This document shows, piece after piece, positions 8,020 through 15,995 of a stretch of DNA of 49,200 nt. Made by a program: the position numbers and the translations under genes. Below the pieces are notes generated by a model. It made no database searches. It was not told where the DNA came from and saw only the letters and a list, made by a program, of their open reading frames with translations. The first letter of the stretch is position 1. Every line of letters begins with the position of its first letter. Source of the DNA: SG8-39 sp041558415 (GTDB lineage: Bacteria > Pseudomonadota > Gammaproteobacteria > Burkholderiales > SG8-39); the NCBI GenBank assembly GCA_041558415.1, contig JBFFEY010000017.1:1-49200 (forward strand), read 5' to 3'.

Positions 8020-8484
<465 letters not shown>

Positions 8485-8486
8485 CC

Positions 8487-9575
8487 GTGCCGGACGCGCC
8501 TGCCAGGCTCGAAAACGACACGCTGCTGCGCGCGCTGGCGCGCGAGGCGACGCCCTACACGCCGGTGTGGCTCATGCGCCAGGCCGGCCGCTACCTGCCC
8601 GAATACAATGCCACGCGCGCCCGTGCGGGCGATTTCCTCACGCTCGCCAAGACGCCGGCGCTCGCGACCGAGGTCACGTTGCAGCCGCTCGAGCGTTTCC
8701 CGCTCGATGCCGCGATCCTGTTTTCCGACATCCTCACGATCCCGGATGCCATGGGGCTCGGTCTCGGCTTCAGCACGGGCGAGGGCCCGCGCTTCGCTCG
8801 ACCGGTTCAGGACGAGGCGGCGGTCGCGCAGCTCGCGCCGCCCGATCCGACGCGCGAGCTGCGCTATGTGCTCGACGCGGTGCGCGAGATCCGCCGCGCG
8901 CTCGGCGGGCGCGTGCCGCTGATCGGCTTTTCGGGCAGCCCGTACACGCTCGCCTGCTACATGGTCGAAGGCGCCGGCAGCAGCGACTGGCGTGGCCTGA
9001 AGACGATGCTGTACGCGCGGCCCGACCTGCTGCACCGGATCCTCGCGGTGAACGCGCAGGCGGTGGGCGATTACCTAAACGCGCAGATCGAGGCCGGCGC
9101 GCAGGCGGTGATGATCTTCGACACCTGGGGCGGCACGCTGCGCCACGCCGACTACGAAACGTTTTCCCTCGCCTACACGCGGCGGGTGATCGGCGCGCTG
9201 CGCAGGGAGGCCGAGGGCCGGCGCGTGCCGTGCATCCTGTTCACCAAGGGCGGCGGCCAGTGGCTCGAGGCGATGGCCGCGAGCGGCGCGGATGCGCTCG
9301 GGCTCGATTGGACGACGGATCCGCGCGCCGCGCGGCGCCGCGTCGGCGCGCAGGTTGCGCTGCAGGGAAACCTCGATCCCATGGTGCTGCTCGCGCCGCC
9401 GGCCACGGTCCGCGCGCAGGCCCGCGAGGTGCTCGATGCCTTCGGTCCGGCGCCAGGGCATGTCTTCAACCTCGGGCACGGCATCTCGCAGTTCACGTCG
9501 CCTGACGGGGTGGCTGAACTGGTGGACGAAGTACGTACTTACAGCACGAATCTTAGGACCGCCGGAGGCCGCTGA
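8487..9575 (+). CDS. hemE: uroporphyrinogen decarboxylase
   Basis: A 362-residue protein of normal family length. It decarboxylates the four acetate side chains of uroporphyrinogen III to give coproporphyrinogen III in cytoplasmic heme synthesis. The first signature WLMRQAGRYLPEY (about residues 29-40) holds the substrate-binding arginines. FPLDAAILFSDILTIPDAMG (71-90) holds the catalytic aspartate. IGFSGSPYTLACYMVEG and NLGHGISQFT are also present. The GTG at 8487 is chosen because the preceding frame overlaps the EVE gene and the protein then aligns with the usual start; the ribosome site is weak. It is followed by a 304-nt intergenic region with DnaA-box-like sites. Confidence 0.96.
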   Translation: MPDAPARLENDTLLRALAREATPYTPVWLMRQAGRYLPEYNATRARAGDFLTLAKTPALATEVTLQPLERFPLDAAILFSDILTIPDAMGLGLGFSTGEGPRFARPVQDEAAVAQLAPPDPTRELRYVLDAVREIRRALGGRVPLIGFSGSPYTLACYMVEGAGSSDWRGLKTMLYARPDLLHRILAVNAQAVGDYLNAQIEAGAQAVMIFDTWGGTLRHADYETFSLAYTRRVIGALRREAEGRRVPCILFTKGGGQWLEAMAASGADALGLDWTTDPRAARRRVGAQVALQGNLDPMVLLAPPATVRAQAREVLDAFGPAPGHVFNLGHGISQFTSPDGVAELVDEVRTYSTNLRTAGGR

Positions 9576-9630
9576 GCGCCGGACAGGGCTCCCCCCGCGC
9601 GGGACGGTCTCGGACACCGCTAGGCTTGAC

Positions 9631-9815
9631 TTATTCACACGGACATGTTCCAGCCTGCACAGGAGCGTCGGTTTCTCGCTTCACTCGGGAGCAACGCGCA
9701 ACTAATTGAAAAACAAGAATATTATGGGGTCGCTTCTCTAACCCGCGGACGGGAAAGCAATTTTTCTGCGCTCTGTGACGGAACGATGACGCCTTTACCC
9801 ACACGTTTATCCACA
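9631..9815 (+). promoter_or_regulatory. cluster of three DnaA-box-like sites in the hemE-priA intergenic region
   Basis: The 304-nt space 9576-9879 holds no gene that I can support. It contains TTATTCACA at 9631-9639, TTACCCACA at 9795-9803 and TTATCCACA at 9807-9815, all on the plus strand. The last matches the DnaA-box consensus exactly, the first fits TTATNCACA and the middle differs at one base. Between them, 9701-9726 is unusually AT-rich for this DNA. The last two are 12 bp apart start to start. Replication initiation, DnaA titration or DnaA-dependent control of priA are all possible readings. Confidence 0.5.
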
Positions 9816-9879
9816 GGCGAAAACGACCTCCCGAGACTCTCCCGAGCGCCCCTCAGGGGTGCCCCCCGGGCGCCCTGAG

Positions 9880-12069
9880 ATGGACGTCCTGCGCGTCGCT
9901 CTCGACGTCCCGCTGCCGACGCTGTTCGACTACCTGCCGGCCGCCGCCGTGGCGGCAAAACCGGGCGATCGCGTCGTCGTGCCGTTCGGCACGCGCCGCT
10001 GCATCGGCGTGGTGGTCGAGCAGGCCGCGGACAGCAGCCTGCCGCCGGAGAAGCTCAGGCCCATCGAGGCGCTGCGCGATGACGCCCCACCGCTCGATGC
10101 GCAATGGCTTGCGCTGATGCGCTTTCTCGCCGGCTACTACCAGCGCCCGCTGGGCGAAACCGTGGTCGCGTCGCTGCCGCCCCGGCTGCGCTCGCTGCGC
10201 CCGCTGCCGCGCGTTGCCAACCCCGTGTACCGGCTCACAGCGTCCGCGCCCGCCGAGCACCGCCGCGCGCCGCGCCAGCAGGCGCTGCTCGATGCGCTGC
10301 GCGCCGGACCGCTCGCCGAGGAGGCGCTGCTCGGCAGCGAGGCGAAAGAGCGCGCGCAGCGCCGTGTCGCGCTGCGCCGGCTGATCGCGGCCGGCTGGGT
10401 CGAGTCGGCGCCGGCCGTCGCCGAAGGCCGGTGGAGCGCGCGCCTGGTCACCGAACATACGCTGAATGCCGAGCAGGCCGCCGCGTACGCCGCGATCCAC
10501 GCGACGCTCGGCGCCTACGCCGCGTTCCTGCTGCATGGCGTGACGGGCAGCGGCAAGACCGAGATCTACCTGCACCTCATCGCCGAGGTGCTGGCGCGTG
10601 GTGCGCAGGCACTGGTGCTGGTGCCCGAGATCAGCCTCACGCCACAGCTCGAGGCGCGCTTTCGCCGCGCCTTCCCCGCGGCGCCGCTCGTCGTCATGCA
10701 CAGCGGCCTCGAGGAGAGCGTGCGCACCGCGGCCTGGGTCGCCGCGGCGCGCGGCGAGGCGGCGATCGTGCTCGGCACGCGGCTCGCGGCGCTGGCGCCC
10801 ATGCCGCGCCTCGGCCTGGTGGTGATCGACGAGGAGCACGACACCTCGTTCAAGCAGCAGGAAGGCCTGCGCTATTCCGGGCGCGACGCGGCCGTGGTAC
10901 GCGCGCGGCTCGCCGACTGCCCGGTGGTGCTCGGCACCGCGACACCGGCACTGGAAACCTGGTTCAACAGCGAGGCCGGGCGCTACCGCCGCATCGCCCT
11001 GCCCGCGCGCGCGGCGCCCGGCGCCGTGCTGCCGCGCGTGCACACGCTCGATCTCGCCGTCGAGCCGCTCGAGAACGGCATCGCGCAGCGTCTGCTCGCG
11101 GCGATCGAGGCACGCCTCGCGCGCGGCGAGCAGAGCCTGGTGTTCATCAATCGCCGCGGCTACGCACCGGTGCTCGCCTGTCCGGCCTGCGGCTGGGCTG
11201 CCGGCTGCGCGCGCTGCACGGCGCATCTCGTGCTGCACGCCACCGACCGCCGGCTGCACTGCCATCACTGCGGCGCCGAAGAGCCGATTCCGCGGGCCTG
11301 CCCGGTGTGCGGCAACGTCGACCTGCATCCGCTCGGTCGCGGCACGCAGCGCGTCGAGGAAACGCTCGCCGCCCGCTTTCCGCGGGCGCGCATCGCGCGC
11401 ATCGACCGCGACACGGCGCGTCGCCGCGAAACGCTGACGCGCACGCTGCAGGCGATTGCGCAGGGCGCCGCAGACATCCTCGTCGGCACGCAGCTGCTCG
11501 CCAAGGGCCACGACTTCCCCGGCCTCACCCTGGTCGGCGTGCTGAACGCCGATACGGCGCTGCTGTCGACCGACTATCGCGCGGCGGAGCGGCTGTTCGC
11601 CACGCTGTCGCAGGTGGCCGGACGCGCCGGCCGGCGCGAACGGCCGGGCGAAGTGCTGGTGCAGACGCGCTATCCGCAGCACGCGCTGTTCGATGCGCTG
11701 GCGCGCCACGACTACGCCGGCTTCGCCGCGACGCAGCTCGACGAGCGGCGCGAGGCAGGCTTCCCGCCGTTCGTCTCGGAAGCGGTGCTGCGCGCCGAAG
11801 CGCCACGCCTCGAATCCGCCATGGCATTCCTGCGCTATGCGCTCGAGCAGGCGCAGGCGCCGGAGGCGGTCAACGTCTACGATCCGGTGCCGCAGCTGCT
11901 CACGCGTCGCGCCGGCTTCGAGCGCGCCAAGCTGCTCGTGCAGTCGGGCTCGCGCGCCCGCCTGCAGGGTTTTCTCGCCGCCTGGAGCGCGCAGCTCATG
12001 GGCGCGCCGGCCGCCCTCGCGCGCAAGGTGCGCTGGCACCTCGACGTCGATCCGATCGAATTCGACTGA
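9880..12069 (+). CDS. priA: primosomal protein N-prime, replication restart helicase PriA
   Basis: A 729-residue superfamily 2 helicase that reloads the replisome at collapsed forks. The N-terminal DNA-binding domain (1-100) precedes a helicase core with Walker A GVTGSGKT (220-227), DEEH (317-320) and LGTATPALET. Eight zinc-binding cysteines lie at 434, 437, 443, 446, 461, 464, 474 and 477. GTQLLAKGHDFPGLTLV and QVAGRAGRRERPGEVLVQT complete the motifs. All key residues are present. The ATG at 9880 matches the family start; an upstream in-frame GTG would add seven unconserved residues. It stands alone between the DnaA-box-bearing intergenic region and the argS unit. Confidence 0.97.
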   Translation: MDVLRVALDVPLPTLFDYLPAAAVAAKPGDRVVVPFGTRRCIGVVVEQAADSSLPPEKLRPIEALRDDAPPLDAQWLALMRFLAGYYQRPLGETVVASLPPRLRSLRPLPRVANPVYRLTASAPAEHRRAPRQQALLDALRAGPLAEEALLGSEAKERAQRRVALRRLIAAGWVESAPAVAEGRWSARLVTEHTLNAEQAAAYAAIHATLGAYAAFLLHGVTGSGKTEIYLHLIAEVLARGAQALVLVPEISLTPQLEARFRRAFPAAPLVVMHSGLEESVRTAAWVAAARGEAAIVLGTRLAALAPMPRLGLVVIDEEHDTSFKQQEGLRYSGRDAAVVRARLADCPVVLGTATPALETWFNSEAGRYRRIALPARAAPGAVLPRVHTLDLAVEPLENGIAQRLLAAIEARLARGEQSLVFINRRGYAPVLACPACGWAAGCARCTAHLVLHATDRRLHCHHCGAEEPIPRACPVCGNVDLHPLGRGTQRVEETLAARFPRARIARIDRDTARRRETLTRTLQAIAQGAADILVGTQLLAKGHDFPGLTLVGVLNADTALLSTDYRAAERLFATLSQVAGRAGRRERPGEVLVQTRYPQHALFDALARHDYAGFAATQLDERREAGFPPFVSEAVLRAEAPRLESAMAFLRYALEQAQAPEAVNVYDPVPQLLTRRAGFERAKLLVQSGSRARLQGFLAAWSAQLMGAPAALARKVRWHLDVDPIEFD

Positions 12070-12130
12070 GCACGGCGCCTCGAACCGCCCCAACCCGAAT
12101 CCCCGGACCACGCGTTCAACCGATAGCTTC

Positions 12131-12136
12131 TATAAT
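12131..12136 (+). promoter_or_regulatory. -10 element (TATAAT) of argS
   Basis: A perfect TATAAT lies 15 nt before the argS ATG in the 82-nt priA-argS gap. The -35 region is poor. The implied leader is only about 9 nt and carries no clear ribosome binding site. Confidence 0.6.
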
Positions 12137-12151
12137 GCGCGGCCTTTCGCG

Positions 12152-13906
12152 ATGCCACTGACCGACGACCCGAAAACCCTGCTCGAGCGCATCCTGAGAA
12201 AAGGCCTTGCGCAGGTCGCACCGGACAGCGCCGGGATCGAGGTCCAGCTCGAGCGCCCGCGCAACCCGGAGCACGGCGACTATTCCTGCAACGTCGCGAT
12301 GCAGCTCGCGCGCGCCCTCAAACGCAAGCCGCGCGAGATCGCCCAGCAGCTGATGGACGCGGTGCAGGGCGAGGTCGCGGCGAGCGCGGCGTTCGCACCG
12401 CTCGAGGTCGCGGGCGCGGGCTTCATCAACGCACGGCTCTCGCCGCTGGCGCGCGCCGCGGTGGTGCACCGCGTGCTCGCCGAGGGCGCCGATTTCGGCC
12501 GCGCGCGGCCGGCGCAGCGCGCGCGCGTGCAGGTCGAGTTCGTCTCGGCGAACCCGACCGGTCCGCTGCACGTCGGCCATGGGCGCGGGGCGGCCTATGG
12601 CGCGAGCCTCGCCGCCGTGCTCGAGTTCGCCGGCGCCGAGGTGACGCGCGAGTTCTACGTAAACGACGCCGGGCGGCAGATGGACATCCTCGCGCTCTCG
12701 GTCTGGCTGCGCTACCTGCAGGCGCGCGGCACGGTGGTGCCGTTCCCGGAGGACGGCTACCGCGGCGACTACGTGCGCGACATCGCCGCGCGCCTCAGCG
12801 ACGCGCACGTCGCGCGCTTCGCGCGCGAGGTCGGCGATGCGCAGCTCTTTCCGCTGGCGCAGCCGGGCGACGATCCGGATGCGGCGCTCGACGCGCAGAT
12901 CGCCGCCGCCAAGCAGCTGCTCGGCCGCGACTGGGATGCCCTGCATCACTTCGCGCGCGAGGCGATGCTGGAAGACCAGCGCGAGGACCTCACCGCCTTT
13001 CGCGTCAGCTTCGACAACTGGTTCTCGGAAGCCTCGCTCTACGCCAGCGGCGCGGTCGCGCAGACGGTGCAGCACCTGGCGCAGCGGGGCCAGCTCTACG
13101 AGCAGGACGGCGCGCTGTGGTTCCGCTCGACGCAGTTCGGCGACGAAAAGGACCGCGTCGTGCGCCGCGAGAACGGGCAGTACACCTACTTCGCCTCCGA
13201 CATCGCCTACCACGCCGACAAGTTCACGCGCGGCTACGATCGCCTGGTCGACGTCTGGGGCGCCGATCACCACGGCTACATTCCACGCGTGCGCGGCGCG
13301 CTCGAAGCGCTCGGCCTGGAGGCCGACCGGCTCACCGTCGCGCTGGTGCAGTTCGCGGTGCTCTATCGCGGCGGCGAAAAGGTCGCCATGGGCAAGCGCT
13401 CGGGCGACTTCGTCACGCTGCGCGAGCTGCGCGAGGAAGTCGGCAACGACGCCGCGCGCTTCTTCTACATCCTGCGGCGCGCCGACCAGCACCTCGATTT
13501 CGACCTCGATCTGGCGAAGAGCGAGTCGCAGGACAATCCGGTGTACTACGTGCAGTACGCGCACGCGCGGCTGTGCAGCGTGTTCGCGCAATGGGGCGGC
13601 GACGCCGCGCGCCTCGTCGACGTCGATCTGGCGCCGCTCGTCCATGCGCGGGAGGTTGCGCTGATGCGCGTGCTCGCCGAGTTTCCCGAAGCGGTGCAAG
13701 GCGCGGCGCAGGAGCTCGCGCCGCACAGCATCGCGTTCTATACGCGCGAGCTCGCAGCGCAATTTCACAGCTACTATAATGCCGAGCGTATCCTCGTCGA
13801 CGACGAGGCGCTGCGCGTGGCACGTCTTGCATTGTGCGCAGCGGTGCGGCAGGTGCTCGCGAACGCGCTGTCGCTGCTCGGCGTCGACGCACCAGAGGAA
13901 ATGTGA
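12152..13906 (+). CDS. argS: arginyl-tRNA synthetase
   Basis: A 584-residue class I aminoacyl-tRNA synthetase that charges tRNA-Arg. The N-terminal additional domain is followed by the HIGH box as HVGH (140-143) within FVSANPTGPLHVGHGRGA. The KMSK loop is replaced, as usual in ArgRS, by MGKRSG within EKVAMGKRSGDFV. The C-terminal anticodon-binding domain has HSYYNAERIL. The ATG at 12152 follows a TATAAT by 15 nt and starts the conserved region. Its stop TGA overlaps the ATG of the SPOR gene by one base, which indicates coupled translation of the four-gene unit argS-SPOR-dsbA-dsbA2. Confidence 0.97.
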   Translation: MPLTDDPKTLLERILRKGLAQVAPDSAGIEVQLERPRNPEHGDYSCNVAMQLARALKRKPREIAQQLMDAVQGEVAASAAFAPLEVAGAGFINARLSPLARAAVVHRVLAEGADFGRARPAQRARVQVEFVSANPTGPLHVGHGRGAAYGASLAAVLEFAGAEVTREFYVNDAGRQMDILALSVWLRYLQARGTVVPFPEDGYRGDYVRDIAARLSDAHVARFAREVGDAQLFPLAQPGDDPDAALDAQIAAAKQLLGRDWDALHHFAREAMLEDQREDLTAFRVSFDNWFSEASLYASGAVAQTVQHLAQRGQLYEQDGALWFRSTQFGDEKDRVVRRENGQYTYFASDIAYHADKFTRGYDRLVDVWGADHHGYIPRVRGALEALGLEADRLTVALVQFAVLYRGGEKVAMGKRSGDFVTLRELREEVGNDAARFFYILRRADQHLDFDLDLAKSESQDNPVYYVQYAHARLCSVFAQWGGDAARLVDVDLAPLVHAREVALMRVLAEFPEAVQGAAQELAPHSIAFYTRELAAQFHSYYNAERILVDDEALRVARLALCAAVRQVLANALSLLGVDAPEEM

Positions 13907-14568
13907 TGGCCCGGCGGGCAGATTCCCGGCAGACGAAGATCAGACAGGCGCGCGGCGGCTTCCTGCTCGGCGCGATCGTCGGGCTGATCGCCGGGCTCGG
14001 CATTGCGCTCGGCGTCGCGTTCTACCTCAACAAGACGCCAATTCCCTTTGCGCCGCGCGTGAAGAGCGACGCCAAGGAGGACGCGGCGAAGGCGCCGGGC
14101 ATCGCCGGCATGCCACAGGGCAGCGGCCAGCTGCCCAAATTCTCGGCCGTGACGCCGACGGAAAAGCCGCGCTACGACTTCTACAAGATTCTGCCCGGCG
14201 GCGAAGAGCCGGCGCAGGGCAAGCCCGCCGCCGCGGCGCCGCGGACGCCCGCGCCATCGGCGACGACCTCCGCCCCGGCGGCCGGCACGCCCCGGCCTGC
14301 GGTGACCAACGAGCCCTACTTCATCCAGGTGGGCTCGTTCCAAAACCCGGTCGATGCCGACAACCACAAGGCGCAGCTGGCGATTCTCGGTCTCGAATGC
14401 ACCGTCGAGCCGACGACGCTGCCGGACAAGGGCACCTGGTACCGGGTGCGCATCGGCCCTTTTACAAAACTTGAGGACATCAACCGCGTGCGCCGCACGC
14501 TGGCGCAGAACGGAATCAAGTCGACGCTGGTCAAAGCCAAGACCGGAGAGTTCACGAGGACGAATTGA
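13906..14568 (+). CDS. SPOR-domain inner-membrane protein (FtsN-like)
   Basis: A 220-residue bitopic membrane protein. A short basic cytoplasmic tail (ARRADSRQTKIRQARGG) precedes one transmembrane helix (about 18-38, FLLGAIVGLIAGLGIALGVAF). A Pro/Ala-rich periplasmic linker (about 100-140) follows, then a C-terminal SPOR domain from about residue 145 (YFIQVGSFQNPVDADNHKAQL to WYRVRIGPFTKLEDINRVRRTL). SPOR domains bind denuded peptidoglycan at the septum. FtsN itself has the same plan, so a division role is likely, but the sequence does not prove orthology. It overlaps argS by one base and is followed by dsbA after 1 nt. Confidence 0.92.
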   Translation: MARRADSRQTKIRQARGGFLLGAIVGLIAGLGIALGVAFYLNKTPIPFAPRVKSDAKEDAAKAPGIAGMPQGSGQLPKFSAVTPTEKPRYDFYKILPGGEEPAQGKPAAAAPRTPAPSATTSAPAAGTPRPAVTNEPYFIQVGSFQNPVDADNHKAQLAILGLECTVEPTTLPDKGTWYRVRIGPFTKLEDINRVRRTLAQNGIKSTLVKAKTGEFTRTN

Positions 14569-14569
14569 C

Positions 14570-15241
14570 ATGACGGCTCACAGGAATATCGACATGCTGC
14601 GCCGGCGCCTGCTGCTCGCGGGCAGCGGTGCGGCGCTCTTCGGCGGCCTGCTGCAGCACGCGGCGGCCGCCCCCGTCGCCGGGCGCAACTACACCGTGCT
14701 CGATCCGGCGCTGCCGGTCGAGTCGCCGGACAAGATCGAGGTCATCGAGTTTTTCTGGTACGGCTGCCCGCACTGCTACAACCTGCAGCCCTACATGGAA
14801 AAGTGGATTCCAACGCTGCCTGCGGACACGATGCTGCGGCGCGTGCCGGCGATCTTCAACGATCGCTGGGCGCGCGATGCCGCCACCTACTACGCCTTCG
14901 AGGCGCTCGGCGTCGTCGAACGCGTGCATCGACCGTTCTTCGACGCGATCCACCGCGACCGGCTGAAGAGCGACAACAAGCAGGCGATGCACGAGTGGCT
15001 GCGCAAGCAGGACATCGATCCGCAGAAATTCGACCAGGCGTTGACGTCGTTCGGCGTCGGGAGCAAGGTGAAGCGCGCGATGCAGCTCACCGCAGGCTAC
15101 CGCATCGACGGCACGCCTTCGCTCGCCGTGCAGGGGCGCTACCGCATCAGTGCCGGTCAGGCCTCGAGCCAGGAAGACCTGCTGGCGACGGCGACCTACC
15201 TGATCGGTCTGGTCCGCCAGGGCGCGGCGCAGAAGAAGTAG
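14570..15241 (+). CDS. dsbA: thiol:disulfide interchange protein DsbA
   Basis: A 223-residue periplasmic oxidoreductase that introduces disulfide bonds into exported proteins. The signal region (about 1-34) contains an RRR segment followed by LLLAGSGAALFGGLL, which could support Tat-like export, though Sec is also possible. The thioredoxin-fold active site is C66-P-H-C69 in FFWYGCPHCYN, the classical DsbA dipeptide. The cis-proline is at GTPS (P183). GAGGA lies before the ATG at 14570. It is directly followed, 11 nt later, by a second DsbA-like gene with a different active site. No dsbB is visible. Confidence 0.93.
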   Translation: MTAHRNIDMLRRRLLLAGSGAALFGGLLQHAAAAPVAGRNYTVLDPALPVESPDKIEVIEFFWYGCPHCYNLQPYMEKWIPTLPADTMLRRVPAIFNDRWARDAATYYAFEALGVVERVHRPFFDAIHRDRLKSDNKQAMHEWLRKQDIDPQKFDQALTSFGVGSKVKRAMQLTAGYRIDGTPSLAVQGRYRISAGQASSQEDLLATATYLIGLVRQGAAQKK

Positions 15242-15252
15242 CCGGCAGCGCG

Positions 15253-15903
15253 ATGGCGGGCATGCGCGCAAACGGCTGCCGCGCCCTGCAGGCGCTGCTG
15301 CTGGCGATGGCCTGCCTCGTCGGTCTCGACGCCCGGGCGCAGCCCTATCAGGCGGGCACGCACTACACGACGCTGGAGCCGCCGCGCGCGACCTCGAGCG
15401 GGGCGAAAGTCGAAGTCATCGAATTCTTCTACTACGGCTGCCCGGTCTGCTACGAGGCCGAGCCGCTGATCGTGCGCTGGCTGTCGCAGAATGCGGGGCA
15501 GGTGCAGTTCCGGCGCGTGCCCGCGGTGCCGGACAAGCGCTGGGCGGGATTCGCGCGCACCTACTATGCGCTCGAGGCGATCGGCGAGCTGGAACGACTC
15601 AACTGGCCGCTCTACGACAACCATCACTTCGACGGCCGGCGCCTCGACGAAGAGGCCAACCTGCTGAAATGGCTCGCCGCCAACGGCGTGGATGCGCAGC
15701 GCTTTCGTGAGATCCGCAATTCGCCCGACGTCGCGGCGAAGGTTGCCGCGGCGAGGAAGATGCTGGAGGACTACGGCATCAAGCGCGTGCCGAGCTTCAT
15801 CGTCGGCGGACGCTACCTGACCTCGGCGCGCGCGGCGGGCACCGCGCCCGAGATGATCAAGGTCGTCGACTTCCTCGTCGAACGCGCCAAAGCCGCGAAG
15901 TAA
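15253..15903 (+). CDS. second DsbA-family thiol:disulfide oxidoreductase (CPVC active site)
   Basis: A 216-residue exported thioredoxin-fold protein, paralogous to the preceding DsbA. The signal peptide is LQALLLAMACLVGLDARAQ. The active site is C63-P-V-C66 within FFYYGCPVCYEAEP, differing from the CPHC of its neighbour in the residue that most affects redox potential. The cis-proline lies in RVPSF. The ATG at 15253 is used; an in-frame ATG 9 nt later is possible. It is the last gene of the argS unit, and its stop codon touches the inverted repeat at 15904. A specialised substrate or a less oxidising role is plausible but not shown. Confidence 0.9.
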   Translation: MAGMRANGCRALQALLLAMACLVGLDARAQPYQAGTHYTTLEPPRATSSGAKVEVIEFFYYGCPVCYEAEPLIVRWLSQNAGQVQFRRVPAVPDKRWAGFARTYYALEAIGELERLNWPLYDNHHFDGRRLDEEANLLKWLAANGVDAQRFREIRNSPDVAAKVAAARKMLEDYGIKRVPSFIVGGRYLTSARAAGTAPEMIKVVDFLVERAKAAK

Positions 15904-15987
15904 GGGGTCAGACCCCTGTGGGTAACTTCATTGCGGTCATCGACTTGCGAAACGCATCGCCGAAGTTATCCACAGGGGTCTGACCCC
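15904..15987. repeat. long inverted repeat, copy A (GGGGTCAGACCCC palindrome plus DnaA-box-like core)
   Basis: Two 26-bp arms (15904-15929 and 15962-15987) are inverted copies with one mismatch, separated by 32 nt. Each arm has an outer part GGGGTCAGACCCC, itself a near-palindrome, followed inward by TGTGGGTAA (left) or TTATCCACA (right), then the GTTACTTC-like end. It fills the gap between the convergent dsbA2 and phaC genes, so it could also end transcription from both sides. A second copy lies at 30141-30199. Confidence 0.95.
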
Positions 15988-15995
15988 AATGCCGC

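Noticed and set aside
9853..12111. Very long open frame antisense to priA
   Set aside because: It lacks any family motif, is full of Arg/Ala/Gly/His runs, and mirrors a clear priA gene; long antisense frames are expected in GC-rich DNA with biased third positions. The same applies antisense to argS (12116-13768), phaC (16083-17921), liuD (26717-28636) and the acyl-CoA ligase (38990-41059).
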